The notes: generated by a model not told the origin, from the letters alone. A stretch of 64,000 nucleotides of DNA from Phymorhynchus buccinoides (GCA_017654935.2 CM065695.1:28285053-28349052), one strand, 5' to 3'; positions 48,602 to 62,548 are shown, numbered from the stretch's first letter. Numbers and translations: made by a program.

Positions 48602-51215
48602 AAGGAAGTAAAACATGATTGTATTTCAGATAATAAAAACAGAGAGAGAGAGAATGACTTTCTGCTGTATAGGTGTTTCCGTGTACACATGGTTGCAGAG
48701 GGTAAGGACACAGGAAATAAAAATTGATTTTATAAGGCCGTGGATCCGGGTGACAATATGGCCAATCCTGAACACTATATCAGCTTTTCCAATCCTGCTG
48801 AACTACTTTCACCCATGAGTACCGCTTGTTAAGTGGGTACAAAAACTAAAATTTCAACATGTCAATTTCATTAGTTTTGATGCAATAGCTCAACAAACAT
48901 TACCACATAGAGAAGTGGTTCAAAAACTAGTCTCAAATTTTATCACTTTGATTTGATAAAGTTTTGAAGCAATGGTTTAACAAATACTATACTATACTGC
49001 TTGTGAAAAAGTGGTTCTAAAACTAAAGTAAAAAAAAGTTTAAATCTCATCGCAAGGGAGAAACCTGGGAAAGGTGAAAAGTAGGAAGGCCGGTGTCCCA
49101 GCGGCTGCCGTATCAGGATCAAGCAACTTGTGGGGGTTAACTTAAGTAGCGCACCATGAAGTGAAGGTGTTTTTTGTTACACTTTACTAGTAAAATCAGA
49201 GCATTTGGATAGTTTTCTTTTCTTTTTTTCAACAGTAAAATAACCTTTCATTCTCAAGTGGAATTGCTAGTCATTAAAGTCACAGCCAGCATATAATCAT
49301 AAAGCTTTCACGACAGGCGCACGCTATCTCATGTCCAGACTATACACATCTGTATTGTCAGAAATTCGGGACTTTCCTGGTGTTGCACTGCCTCCGGGCT
49401 TTGCCTCCAGGATCATCCCCACCATCTTTATATCTACTAATCAGTCTAATGTTAACATAAGAGTATTAAACAATATATGAAGAATAACATTTCAAGCTCC
49501 AGCTATGCCTTTCAAGAGGGAGGTTTTTTTCGTAACAAATAAAAACCCAACAAAAAGATTAACAGAAAACATAGATAAGCACGCATCAGGTATAAATATC
49601 ACAAATCATATACTTTACAACACATCAGTGCATACAATTGTACATTTTCCCTGCGTAATGAGCATACAGCCCAGCCTAAATTCTTATCCTTGTAAAATAA
49701 AGTATTTGAAGTTTGATTTTGAATGTACATATAACCGCTTGTGCCTACCCATACATTCACCTATCACACACACGTATGCAGTATCCACACAAGACGCACA
49801 CACAAACTTCTAAGTACATTATTCATGTGAGGGTTACACATTGTTCCATCCTCCAGTTAGAAATCATTCGAAAAGCAAAACAATACCAAAAAAACTAGCA
49901 CAATACAATATAATTTACATTTCAATCATGTTTGTATAAGGGAACCAGTTGTTTATTACTTTTGCATACTGGTTATTAACTTGTATTGTATATTTTAATT
50001 TTGTATCTGTATTTAAGGTCATTGAAAAATAGATCTACAAGTGGATGAGTTTTGATCATCTTGCATTTGTATATAAACAATTTTGCTAATAAAATGATAA
50101 GATCAAAAACTGTTTTGGTCCCAGAGTCTGTTCCAAATTTTCATTTAGTCTGACTGAAACATTGAATGGACATTTCTTTCAATACTCTTTAGAGGCCCTG
50201 CCATAAGGACTGAATATGCTGACATTTCCACTCCTGACAAAAAGTACAAAGGTCAGTGTCCACAATTTCCTTTCTTTCCTGGAGCCATTTGAGTTTCACA
50301 TCTCCCTTTTTGTTCTCTTAGACAATGCCTTTTTATACAGTGTGCGTGCATGTTCTCCCTGAATTTTTAATGTGCTTTCATCATATCCTCTAATATGTCA
50401 CTCTCTTTTACTCTTTTTTCCCCCTTTACTTTCTGTCATCTACTATCTTTCTGACGTACTGGCCCATTCTCCTGCCTTTTTTTCAAAAACAAATCTTCCA
50501 AATATTTTCTCCTTGACCATTGAGCTCCTAAGAAATTGGAATGTGTCGGCTGTACGCAGACCAGTGAAAACTGAAAACCGGACACATACGTAATATTAAA
50601 AAGGCGGTGGTAAATAGTGCCCAATCTCATCATAGTACCAGAGCTTCAGATTGCCTGGGTCAATGACCCTAATTGACCCCTCATTTTATGCAGTCATGAA
50701 ATCTCGGTTCATACAGATTTTTCATATAAAAATTCACTTTCAAAGACCTTTTTCAAAGACCCTTTATCCTATTTTCAAAGACCTCTCACGACATGCAATG
50801 ATGACGATTGCTTCGGTCATCATTCAAGTTGCACCGATGTAGCCAAAAAGACAGATATAGTGAAGTGAAAGAACTCTCGAAAAATCAATGACATCTGCGG
50901 AAAATAAGTCAAATTAATTTCCTTCTTTATCAGTTCCGGAAGCCCAAAAAATAAATTTCAGGCATCAAAGACTTTTTCACAAACCATTTCTCGATTTTTA
51001 CAGACCAAAACCAATATTCAAAGACTTGAAAATGGCACTCTATTTTCTCAAAGACCGTACAAACCCTGAATCTAAAACAAATCTGAAGCTCTGACACATT
51101 ACTGGCTCCATTTTTTAAAAACTGACCCCATTTTCTGAAATCAGGGATTACAGCGTCGTCTGCATGCAAAAGAGACGCAAGTCAAAATTGGTCAACTTTG
51201 ATGCGTTGAACTTAC
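48602..51215. other. Mostly unannotated AT-rich sequence
   Basis: Apart from a repeat fragment at 49369-49440 and a retroposon piece at 50395-50600, I see no supported gene. Downstream exons of the 51.7-kb gene may be here but could not be fixed. Confidence 0.5.
50395..50600 (+). repeat. Retroposon fragment
   Basis: CTGTCATCTACTATCTTTCT and GGCCCATTCTCCTGCC match the insert at 9215-9430. TGTGTCGGCTGTACGCAG and GTGAAAACTGAAAACCGGAC match in reverse the stretch at about 47075-47150. Confidence 0.65.
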
Positions 51216-51712
51216 CAGTTGATCAAGACGAGCTGCACCATCAAACAGAGCTGTAAAGCAACAATTTGCAAAGATAAAACACTGGTGGCGACGCTAAATT
51301 AACAAGAACATTATGTAATTTGACCTGAAATATCGAGTTTTCCATTCCTCAAGTGAAGTGACGTCTTTCGACTTACATCTCTTTTGCATGTGGACGGCGA
51401 CATGAACAATCAAATTTGAAAATCTCAGACCTGTTTACATCTATTTTGCAAACTTGTAATTTCTGAAACAAAAAATAGTAATTTTGAAGAAAAAAACGTA
51501 ATCCAACGCACGGCCGATTCTTTTTCTTCACCAAACCCGATTAACAAGAAAACTATTTGTAATTACACAATTATATGTAAGCAATAGTGCACTGGGAGAC
51601 CTTTAAAAACATTTTTTAAACCATGTACTGGCCTTTTCTCTTTCAAACTCAGCTTACTAGCCTGTTCAAACTGCTTGTGATCGATCTCACCACGCAGTCG
51701 CTTCGACGCCAT
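51216..51712 (-). CDS. Tentative first two exons of an unidentified minus-strand gene
   Basis: Exon 51712-51691 reads ATGGCGTCGAAGCG onward (MASKRLR plus one base) and ends at GTGAGA. Exon 51250-51216 lies between a good acceptor (TGCTTTACAG) and a good donor (GTAAGTT) and continues in frame as ALFDGAARLDQL, ending in phase 0. I cannot place the next exon with certainty and do not recognise the protein. Joining exon 1 directly to the ARL2BP exon at 39072 would also keep frame, so it could instead be an alternative ARL2BP start. The 35-nt second exon cannot be part of ARL2BP, because it shifts that frame into a stop. Confidence 0.4.
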
Positions 51713-52202
51713 CTTGAAACGGAATTAAAAGAAATTGACGCGCGTTGTATGCTGGGAACCGGAATGACTTTTCACTGCATTGTTTCAAAAGCATCGCTTG
51801 TCGACGCAACTGTGGTGCGTTTTTCCCGTCGTTGTAATCATTATTATCGTAATTTGACTTTTGTTTCGTAAAAATTACATAAAAAGCGTAAAGGTAAACA
51901 GGTCTGAAATCTGTACCTCTGGAGTACACCAGCATCAGTGTGTGGAGTGCCCAGCATGCTGCCATAGTGTACAAACCAATGTTTGGAGATTGTAGAATGT
52001 ATGTGCAGTGAATGGTCGATGTCCTGGTTCAACATAGCAGTTATTGCCAGGGCTGCATCCCCACAAGTTCTTTGGTAGAAGCAACGAGATGATCTGCAAC
52101 CCACACTGAGCCAAAATCGTTCTACTTTAGCTTCTAAGGAAATTCAGAACAATCACATCAAACATCCTTTTGAGACGATCAACCCCCAGCATTTTTCTGT
52201 TA

Positions 52203-52342
52203 CAGACCTTCAAAAATCATCCAAAATGAGGTCTTATAAGGGAGGGGTCTTATAAGGGAGGTAATTGTAATACTTACAAAGGGCAATGTCTCAGAGAAGT
52301 AGGTCTTATATGGGAGGGAGTCTTATAATGGAGGTTCCACTG
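52203..52342 (-). mobile_element. MITE, GGAACCTCC family, left terminus deleted
   Basis: CAG is followed directly by ACCTTCAAAAATC, so about 16 nt of the left terminal repeat are missing. The right end GGAGGTTCCACTG plus TA is intact. Confidence 0.8.
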
Positions 52343-53854
52343 TATCAGACCAAAGCTCTTGGGGGAAGATCCCAAGCCAAAAATAAAAAAAGGTTGTTCT
52401 GTTGTGTAGTTTAAAAATATATTGTATATCTTTTGACTTCTAGGCGATTGAAAATAGGAACAAGGATGCATGTGCTGGTCAAGTGTTTGTGTGTATGCAG
52501 TTCAGAGAACAAATAAATATAGACTTGAAAGAAAAAGTTTTCACTCAACTTACCTTTCTTTTTAATTCAGTAAAATTGGCACAGGAATAAAATCACAATC
52601 CATTCTAGTGACTGATTCATCCATTCCCTAAATTCTGCCTTCAGTTTTCTTACCTGAAAACCCAGCCTCCCCTGTTCTTGGATTGTTTCCCATGCTCTTG
52701 TGTTCTCCCATGGTCTGAAGCAGCTCACTGGAGCTCCTGGGTACTGTAACTGTGGCCATAACCCATTGGTTCTACATTGAAGACTCTGGGGTCTTGGTTA
52801 TCTGTGAACACACTTTCTCTCTCATCATTTGGGACAGGCAAAGTTTTCATTGTAAAAATGAAAAAAAATAACAGCAACACACACCAGACACTGGTCCTCC
52901 TGAGCGAGTGTGCACCATCTCATCATAATGACAGGCTTATATAGAAAATGGTGACCTTTGGCATGTTCAACTTCAAGCAGAATAGGAGAACAATTATATT
53001 TACATGGGTACAACTCCCCAAAATGAAAGGCAGGGGTCCAGAGACCCATGACCCTGGCAGGGTACAGGGGCAGAGTTCTGTTGGACGATTCAGGGGGGCA
53101 AGTTAAGAGAGGGAGCAGGCATGGGAATTGGAGAAGTAAAACAAAAGCTGAAAAGAAGGCCCCTAGTAGGGGTCCATGCTGAAGCTTTTTTGATAATTGA
53201 AGCCCTAAAACAGCATTAGAATGGCTTAATTTTAGCCCCCCCCAAAAAATCGGTGGACAGACTTTTTTCCCCGGCCTAAAAGTAATGTTATTTGGGCGGA
53301 AATGTGCTGTTTGCCGGACAATTCCCATCCCTGAGAGATAAAGAGATAGGCAGACAGTTAAAATGATAGACAGACAGTTTGAGTCAGATAAGCCTTGTAA
53401 AATTATTACATTGCCTTTGTAAACTTCCAAGATAGAAAAACCAAGTTCAAAACGCCCCAAATTGCTTGGGGTCAATTTTTTTTAATGAATTTAAACATTC
53501 AGATTCTGGTAAAATTAAAAAATACTGAAATCAGTTGAAAAATGAAAGAGTAGCACCCATGTATTTAGGCTTTTAGCCCTTTGAAATTAAAGAGTAGTTA
53601 AAGCCAAGTATGCGACATACACAATTGTGTTAGCGCTAGTGACCATGAATTCAATTGACAAGCCAAGCTAAACTTTATGGATGAAACCAAACACATAAGC
53701 CCTTTTGTTTCTATGTGATACTGGACTTCGAGAACCAAAGGTGCAAATCTCCACATGCTAGCAGAAAGACAGGAAGGCAGACAACATTGAAAGAGGATGA
53801 CTGGATGGAGAAGTCAAGTTCACCTCTGCAAGAAGTTTTTGATGTGAATTCCCC

Positions 53855-56800
53855 AGCTTAGCTCACCAAAGCTGCTGTGATACGACTTGCAAATAGCAAC
53901 GCACCCCAGAAACTCCGATGCCTCAGTTTAGGGTATCATATGCTTTCCATCTTCGCTGATCTGCTGTTCACTGGACATCTGGGAAGGTCTTTTTCATTGG
54001 CCACCACAACATGCACAAGTCATGATGAGAGAAAGACTGCCATGGCTTGAAGATGTAACGATCCGCCAGCTCATCCAAGCAGGCTGTGATATGACGAAAA
54101 CAGACACATCACAACCGCTTGAACGGACTAGCAAACCATTGACGCCGACCATGATTTACAGACTTGAATCACCAACAACCGGACAGTGGTCACCCACCAC
54201 AATAAAATCATCACAATATTGCCCCCCTTTTTGGGAGGGCAGCCACAATTTACCATCCATTTCATTTTCACATACCATTCAAATACTAAAATGAAATAGC
54301 TGTAATAAATGAGTTACAAATACTATCACTGAACTCTGCTCCGAAATCACATTAAAATTAATCATGATATGAGCAAGCGCCAATCGAACACCATACACTT
54401 ATCTCATACATTGTAGCCTGAATGGACTGAAGGGTCTGATCATCTTTTGTCACTGATCCTGATGAACTTCTCCCAACTGAACTGATCAACGTTGATACTG
54501 AGTGATATAGCAAAGATCAGGGATGTGAGGGGCCCCCAAACAAAAGAGTGTAGTTAATGGTATCGTCAAAGTACTCGAACAAGATTTTGCCTCAGACATC
54601 AAATTTTTTTCGAGGCTCATCTGCACGGATCTTACTGTCCAATTCCTGTCAAAATTCGTGTTGGCATCCTTTGTCAATCTCTTCTTTCCTCACATCTATG
54701 GTGTGATAAATAATTTTCTCACTCCTTTGAAAACATCCAAATCTTCCTTCGAAATCATAGCCGAACACATAAAAATAACGCATTGTCATCGGATGTAACT
54801 GGCCAACCACAGAAAAGCTTACGAAATTCAGTCAAGGGAATGTACTCACGCTACAAAATGCTTTCGTTTTCACTGTGAGTGCGCGAAGAAAGTCTACCGA
54901 ACTCGACAATCTGTATGATCGGTTTAAAGTTGAATAGAAAAAGCGCATTTACGCGCAGCTCTCACATCCCTGAAAGATGCAGAAAGGCACAAGCAGCTGG
55001 ATGGGAATCTAAAGCAACAGAATCTTCCATGTTCTCTCGTTACTTACATGATCACTGAGGCCCCAGCTCCAGTTTTACCTGCACATGGCTGTGACATAAG
55101 GATAAAAAGATCACATTTCAGAAACAAAAATAATTTCTTACGATGAAAACACTTCAGCATGACCTCAACATAAATGGAACATGAAATGCTGTCCATAAAT
55201 TATGACATGTGAGAGAAAAGAAGGGGGGAAAAAAGAATATGAAGTAGCACTAGCAGCAATATCCACAAACATTAAACTTCATACACAGTAATTATTGTTT
55301 TTAAACTTTAAATATTGTATGAACACCAAGGGTACCTACAAAAGTTTGTCCTCTACATGGTTTACCTACACCATCAAGGCCACATAGTGACTATGGTAAG
55401 GTCTGGAATATGTAGAGGTCACTTCCACCTGATAGAGCCTCAGCGTCTAGTGATTTCTCTCCAACCAAGTGGAATGGGTTTGTGCTTCCTTGCTGCAAAA
55501 AGCACTCAGCTCCCATAAGGCCACTGTAGTTGGGTGTCTTCTGAAACTAGCCCCCCCTCCCCAGGCTCTTTACAAACTTGACACTTGCAGTTGCTACAAA
55601 GAAATATATTCATAAATCTTGGTATTATGACTATTGTACACCATTTAGCATAGTTTTATTGGTTAGGTTATGTAATTACCAAAACGTACAATTTCATCAT
55701 CAAATTCATAACCTGACTTCAGACAATGTGTTTATTAACATACATAAACTTACCTTAATACCACATCTTGAAGTTGATGAAGACTTGACATTCAGAATAG
55801 GAAGGACCAAACAAATATACATCACTTCAAGTCCAACAGACCTTTTTATGGTACCTGCAGGCTACTACCTGAAAATTACATTCACCCGATCCATGAATGT
55901 CCTGAATGACGTCAGACGCAAAGTCAGGCCGCAAGCTCACCAAAGCAGGCTGTGATTTGATTGATGCTACAAATTCACAACCGCTTTGACGAACATGCTC
56001 GCCCACATAACCTTGGTAATTCAGTCACTGGTCTTTACGGTCTGCATATTCTTCAGTTCTGGCTCCAGTATGCCCCACAGCCATCCAACGAGAGAAGCAA
56101 CCCAGCACAGCACATCGCAGCAGGAACAGGCCAAGTGGAGCAAAGTGGTTTAGTCAGTGACAGGGAACTCATCAAAGCTGACTGTGATTTGAACTTCAAT
56201 CAACAGATCCCAGTCACCTTGGTGCGTCCTCATATCACCGATACTTCCAGCAACACCTTTTGGTCCAGGACAGCAGGAGTGACAACAATGTCCAACAGAC
56301 AATTTCCAACAATTCCTTCAACTGGGGAACAAAAATATATAAAACTAACCAGTCTTATAACAAATCCACAATAAAGCCTCCTTATTCATAACATTTCAAA
56401 CAGAATGACTGCATCGAGATGAAGACAGCAGGCAGTAAGCTCACCAAAGGAAGCTGTGATATGATTGCAACTACTACATTTCACAAGCTCTTTAGTGCCC
56501 TTTCTGGCCACCACAAATACCCTGCATTATCATCCCCCTCGGCCTCCAGATTGTTCAAGATTGTTGGCCTAAATCCTCTTTCAGCGACCCTTTCCAGGAA
56601 ACAGTCTAGATCTATCTGCTATCATCACATTAAGAAAGTATTTGGTTGATGACTCCCTTTAACAATTAATACCAATCTTCACTTCTTTTATTTTACAAGA
56701 ATTAAATACAAGGAAAAAATGTAGACAACGATAACAAATGCAACAAGATTAACAATTGGTCTGTGTAATAAGATATATACAGGGCTGGCCAAAACTACTA

Positions 56801-57128
56801 GCCTGGTAGCCATTGGCTAGTAGAAAAATCTGTGGGCCAGTAGATTTCAAGGGGAAGGGCGACTGTATAATTATTTCGGTACTGCATGGCCCTGTTTTTT
56901 TACCACTGAGTCTCCCCACACCATCTCTCCCTTCCATGTAACCAACTATCAAAGCAAGCTCAGCTGTCTGCTAAGATAACAGGCCAGCACTGGTACTGAA
57001 AAGAAAGGAAAGGCAGCATCCTTGATCTCCTCCTCCCCTTCTCTCTCCCCTGCCTATCACCTCAAATCATTTTTCTTTCCCACTTTAATTTTTCTTTCTC
57101 TTCCCCTCTCTTTTCTTTCCCTCTCTCC

Positions 57129-57178
<50 letters not shown>

Positions 57179-58060
57179 TGTGAGTGTGCGTCACTGTGTG
57201 TGTGTCACTGTATCTGCATGTGTGTGTGCAGGATTTTTTGTTTTTTCTTCGGCTAGTGAAAATGGGTTGGGGCAAATAAAGCTTTTGAGTTACTCGCCCG
57301 GAGGGTGAGTGAAATTTTTAAAGTTTGGCGAGCTCTGTATATAGCTGCAGCACTGAGGCAGAGAACTTTCCAACAAGGTCCGCAGAAAACACCCTTGCAT
57401 GCACAAAAACCAAGACTGTTGTGAGCAACAAAAGGGAAGCTCTTCAAAGCGGGCTGTGATACGATTATATCAACACATCCCAACCACTTTGACAGGTCCC
57501 TTATAGCGCATATATATTCAACATAAAAATGTTATTCCAAGTGCTCACTACTTGTCCTCCTTAGATAAACCTCACATGCAGACCAGAAGATTTCCACCAC
57601 TTTCACTGACCGCACCCAAGAATTGCAGAAATGCTCATAAACAAAATGACGAAACGTGTGAATTGTAAGCTCATCAAAGCTGGCTGTGATATGATACTAG
57701 TCAACACATCACCACCACTCTGGTGAGATCACTAAGCACACTCCAGTTCAGCAGCTCATCCCAACAGTTCAAGATCCCCAAGTGTCAGATCCCATCTTAT
57801 CCATCAAACATATCCTTTGCTAAACACCAACTGTTCCTATTCCAGGCAGGTTTCAACAGCGCAACCAAATCGGATCACTTGCCAAATTTGACACTACGAC
57901 AGACCACATATTTTTTGTGAACATACTTGTATTTTTTCAAAAAGGTTTCATATTTTGATGTACGAACAAACATTCTCAATGACACAAACTGGAGAAGGGT
58001 TGCTCCTCAAGTTGATTGTACACAGGTCAGTAATGATCCAAGCAGGCTGTGATAGGATGT
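53855..58060 (+). repeat. Dispersed degenerate repeat series
   Basis: A core like GCTCATCAAAGCTGGCTGTG followed by ATATGAT and ACACATCACAACCACTTTGA appears near 53861, 54070, 55935, 56165, 56441, 57437, 57668 and 58028. Several neighbours are 200-275 bp apart. All cores have the same orientation. Confidence 0.7.
57131..57175. repeat. (GT)n microsatellite
   Basis: About 22 GT units within a CT-rich neighbourhood. Confidence 0.95.
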
Positions 58061-58769
58061 TGTGCCCACGCATCACAACCACTTGGTCACCACTGCCTAT
58101 GTCTTTCTCCCAGAAGATCAGCTCTCTCCTTGCCAGGATACACAGATCCTCACAGCCAACGTTCATAGCCAAGCATGCTTCTGTCTCCAACCACCAAGTA
58201 CAGACAACTTGTTCTAATTTTTTTAGCCAACTAAAATGTATGCAGTCCTCTAATTCAACACCAACTTGAACAAAGATCACCTTCCACCACTGTTCCCGTC
58301 ACTCTTGTACCATCTTTTCAAAATCCAATCACTTCTGCGATGCTTGGGGGGAAAAAATCTACCTTAGATTACTTCCCTATACTTCCAAACACAGCTCTTT
58401 TAACCCACTCTAAACCAACCAATAGGTATTTTTTATTACCAATCCATCAAACAGCATAGAAAATGAAGCATGTTAATCTTGCAGACGTCCACATCCAAAC
58501 TTCCTCTTGTGATGGTAATGCGACACCAAGATATAAAAGACAGAGTAATAAGACGATATTAACACACTGATCTCACTACCCATGTCTTTCACATCTGAAG
58601 CCACAGCTGCCAAATCCAGGTACATTGATGTGCCAAAATGCCGTTTTCTTCAGGGGAAAGAGCAACTCGGCAATTCTCTAGCTCTGTACATCTCTTCTCC
58701 ATGAACTTGGCGTGGAAGCAGTTTTGGATCATAGGTGATCTTGATGAAACAAAAAAATGACAAGATGAT

Positions 58770-59928
58770 GCAACAAATTAAACACCTAGGACACACATAC
58801 AGTATCACATGTTCTTATCTTTTGGGAAATACTTTGAAAGGAAATCAAACAAATTTAAGTAATGCAACATTCCCAATTTAACACCACAAAAAAAGAAATC
58901 CCAAACCAATGACAGCAACAAATCCCTTCACCTCTTTTCCAAACCCACACATTCCATCTGTCTTCCCTAACTGCCACAACACTATCAGTATCACAGTATC
59001 AGCTTCCAGGTAACTAACAAGTGCTGCACTGTGAAGACACTTTCCTACTATCTAATTTCATAGAAAAATCTTGGAACTGGGAACCCCAACACTTGCCACT
59101 GGGATATTTAATAACATTTTTCTTTTTGTGTTAATACTAATTGTGTTTGTACTTGTAGAAATAATCTCCTACCTTTTTTTTTAACTGTCGATTTTCAACT
59201 TTTGATTTCAGTGAGTGAACTCACTAAAAAGAACCATGCCTGACTAAATAAAAGGAAACTTTCCCCCAAAAATTGAAATTTCAACTAATTAGAAACGGAA
59301 ATAACCCTTTCATAGTTTCAGTATTTTTTAAACAAAGGTGTTTTTTTAATGGGGTTAGTTCTAATTTTTAAAACGTTTTATGCACTCAACAGCTCTGTAT
59401 CACCTACCAGTCCTAGGCCTACAGCTTACTAACGTTTGAAGACTTCACAAACCGAACTTTTGGTTTTTGAAAAGCATCCTGATCTTTGCACTAACAAGTA
59501 GGCATACTTAACCGTTTAAAGATGGTTTTCAAGTTGCAGATTACAAAATCATAGGCCTAGACACTTTTTTTTCATCCATCCAAAGCTCCAATAATCCCAT
59601 TTTTCTATATTATTTTTTTTTAAATATATAAAAAAAGAATGCCATCGCAACAAAGGGTGGCTTGGGAAGAAAAGGTAGACCAGTAAACAAAAGTAGTTTT
59701 ACCTACGGTACTGACTGAGTCAGAGGGGAAGTAACATGTAGTAGTCCTAGTAGAGCTGGTTCAAGTACATTAGAATAATAGTATGAGAAGGGAGAGCTTA
59801 GTCAGTCTACTGAGTATCTCCATCCACCAGTTTCTTATTTCAAAGCTAAACACATTTTAACCCTCCTTTGTTAAAAAAAAAGTTAATGCACTGAATCTGT
59901 CAAAATATGACTCCACGGTCTAGACCTA
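58770..59928. other. No recognisable feature
   Basis: AT-rich sequence with no open frame or repeat family that I can support. Confidence 0.5.
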
Positions 59929-60781
59929 GGCCATGTCGCATGAAAAAAGGTAGCTCATAAAAATAAAAAGCTCGCTACTATGAGTCTGTATTTGCGACAA
60001 CCACAAATTTCACCTTTTCTGTACTTTAACCATTTAACTAACTCTAACCCTAGAAAAAAGTGAAATTTGTGGTTCATGCTCAATGTCGCAAATATACACT
60101 GTCATAGGTAGCGAGCTTTTTATTTTTTACGAGCTACCTATTTTAGGAACGACGGAATTAGGTCAAGCCGCAGCGATTTTTCTGGTTGAAAATCCGAACC
60201 GCGATTTTGGCTATGTGCCAAACGGTCACTTCCTTTGCTTGTTTTTATTGGTGGTTATTCTTGGCGCTGACCATCCGAGTTTCTTTCTTTCGGGAAGCAG
60301 ACACCTACTCTGTCATTCGGGAACGATCTTTTTTTACGCTAAGACGGCCGATCGCGAGAGACAAGCGATCCAATATTTGGGTCCAATTCATTCGTTTATC
60401 ATTTCTGAACGGTAATTATATAATTCTTTAAAACAAATGCTTAGTTACATTTAATTATTTTTCTACAAGTAAAAATTTCTGCATCTAGAAATCTCAATGT
60501 GCTCAAGGTCTCCACAAGTCGGGAGGTGTTACGTCGAAGACTGTCGCATGTTTTCTGTCACGCGCATGTTGATGTTGCGATCTTGTGAGTCGCACAAAAA
60601 GCTTAGGCCTAATCATAGGGGTTGATGTTTCGAGCTTTTTTTGGTATTTTTTATGGCTGTTTTACGAGCTACCTAACTTTCTCAATTTTCGACCGATAAT
60701 TTGGGTATCATTTCATTTGACAAAAAGTACACATTTTTTAAAAAATTTATAACCACCCTACCTATTTTCATGCGACAGGCC
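59929..60781. mobile_element. Longer relative of the 1511 element
   Basis: The ends GGCCATGTCGCATG and CATGCGACAGGCC bound 853 bp. The left part (about 59945-60140) is a palindrome related to 1511-1838. The right part is about 640 bp of other sequence with no convincing protein. Confidence 0.7.
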
Positions 60782-61751
60782 ATACTGTCTTTGTGCGGCA
60801 ACGAAGTCCAACCACGTGCTTCCCTTGCAGAACAGACTGAATTCCACACAAAAATAAAACGAAGGCCAAAGCAGTAAGGCCCTAAGACTGGTGGTTGCAT
60901 CATAACCGATAGTAGATTCTTTGTTTATGATTTACGTGGTCATAATTTGCCCATCAAACCTCAACGTCCGCGAGTTAGCACAACGTGGCCCGCACCTTAG
61001 TACAACTGCGGGGGAGAAAAATTCCAAGTGTGCGGATCATCTGACCCAGTTTTGTCAAACTACGCATAGGCTACCTAGTACTAGGCTAGTCAGTGTGGGA
61101 AAGAAAAGGCAACATTACTCATAGTATGAATCATACTACTTCATCAATTAACCTGTCTGAATCAGACATGTATTCACCTGTGAGTCGTAGAGATTTATTC
61201 CTAGCTCACCCGGTTTCTGTCACTCATACTTCGTGCCATTCGAACGCATTCTAACGGCGGGAATAAGCAAGCAAGCCAAGTTCAAAAGGTCGTCAGGAAA
61301 CCCCTGTGGTCACATGACCACCTCCATCATGGTGCCTTTTTCTCAGCTTTCATGAATTTTGTGCTTAACATTTTTGAACCATGTTTCTTTACAAAACAGG
61401 CATTATACATATACATTCCTTAGTTAAAATAATTCAATATTATCCAACTTTTATTTTATGCATGTACGCGTCATGTGACTTTTCATTGTTCAGAGGCTGG
61501 TTAACGGCGCGAAATACATGAACCAAAGCATGGAAGGAGCACATTTTCCAGATTTGGGGGGTTCTCCCAAACCACGCTAGAAACGTGACACATATTCATT
61601 TCAAAATAAAACGAATGATTCATAATAAATAACATCACCTTAACCTTAACTTAGAAAGAAGTTCATGTTTAAAATGGAAAATATGTTCATATTAAACCAT
61701 GCGTGATTGAAAAATTCGAAGAAACAAACCAAGCGCTGTTGGTCCACTCAC

Positions 61752-61758
61752 CCGCCAT
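61752..61758 (-). CDS. ARL2BP: Candidate first coding exon of ARL2BP (Met-Ala)
   Basis: The minus strand reads ATG GCG G followed by a strong GTGAGT donor, leaving phase 1. The ARL2BP exon at 39072 accepts phase 1, and joining them gives the start MADGDKEDIMDLG, a 185-aa protein. An acidic MA-D-D type start is plausible for this family. It would make intron 1 about 22.7 kb. The call is inferential: phase-1 starts also exist at 51712 and near 52720, and this exon could belong to another gene. Confidence 0.45.
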
Positions 61759-62048
61759 GTTGGAAAAAAACCACGAGGTATGTTTCCTGCTCATTGATTG
61801 GTCAAGTTCAGCGTCATCTTGAATGATGATTGGCTCACATCGATTTGTTTTCTCCCAGCTCACGGAATGAGCCGAGGAGCCTCACGAAAATGGCCGATGA
61901 CTCATAAACTCGTCGTCCTTGCGTAAAACCATACTCCGCTCAATGAATGAATGAAACACGCGCGGTTTTACACACTTTACAAAACAGCTGATTTTACAAT
62001 CACATCCAAGTACCGAGTTTAATCTCGATATTCTTACCAACTGGAGGT

Positions 62049-62548
62049 NNNNNNNNNNNNNNNNNNNNNNNNNNNNNNNNNNNNNNNNNNNNNNNNNNNN
62101 NNNNNNNNNNNNNNNNNNNNNNNNNNNNNNNNNNNNNNNNNNNNNNNNNNNNNNNNNNNNNNNNNNNNNNNNNNNNNNNNNNNNNNNNNNNNNNNNNNNN
62201 NNNNNNNNNNNNNNNNNNNNNNNNNNNNNNNNNNNNNNNNNNNNNNNNNNNNNNNNNNNNNNNNNNNNNNNNNNNNNNNNNNNNNNNNNNNNNNNNNNNN
62301 NNNNNNNNNNNNNNNNNNNNNNNNNNNNNNNNNNNNNNNNNNNNNNNNNNNNNNNNNNNNNNNNNNNNNNNNNNNNNNNNNNNNNNNNNNNNNNNNNNNN
62401 NNNNNNNNNNNNNNNNNNNNNNNNNNNNNNNNNNNNNNNNNNNNNNNNNNNNNNNNNNNNNNNNNNNNNNNNNNNNNNNNNNNNNNNNNNNNNNNNNNNN
62501 NNNNNNNNNNNNNNNNNNNNNNNNNNNNNNNNNNNNNNNNNNNNNNNN
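62049..62548. other. Assembly gap (500 N)
   Basis: Exactly 500 undetermined bases. A round number usually means a gap of unknown true size, so the order of sequence across it rests on scaffolding. Confidence 0.99.

Noticed and set aside
52640..52760. Start-like minus-strand exon (MATVTVPRSSSELLQ...) ending at GTAAGA
   Set aside because: A second open frame overlaps it with a different donor, and no protein is recognised. It is kept only as an alternative ARL2BP first exon.
58600..58760. Minus-strand frame MIQNCFHAKFMEKRCTELEN
   Set aside because: Two frames are open at once, no phase fits the neighbours, and the region looks like part of a dispersed repeat.
60083..60431. 110-codon plus-strand frame in the 59.9-kb element
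   Set aside because: No domain is recognised, it starts within the palindrome, and nothing supports a transposase.
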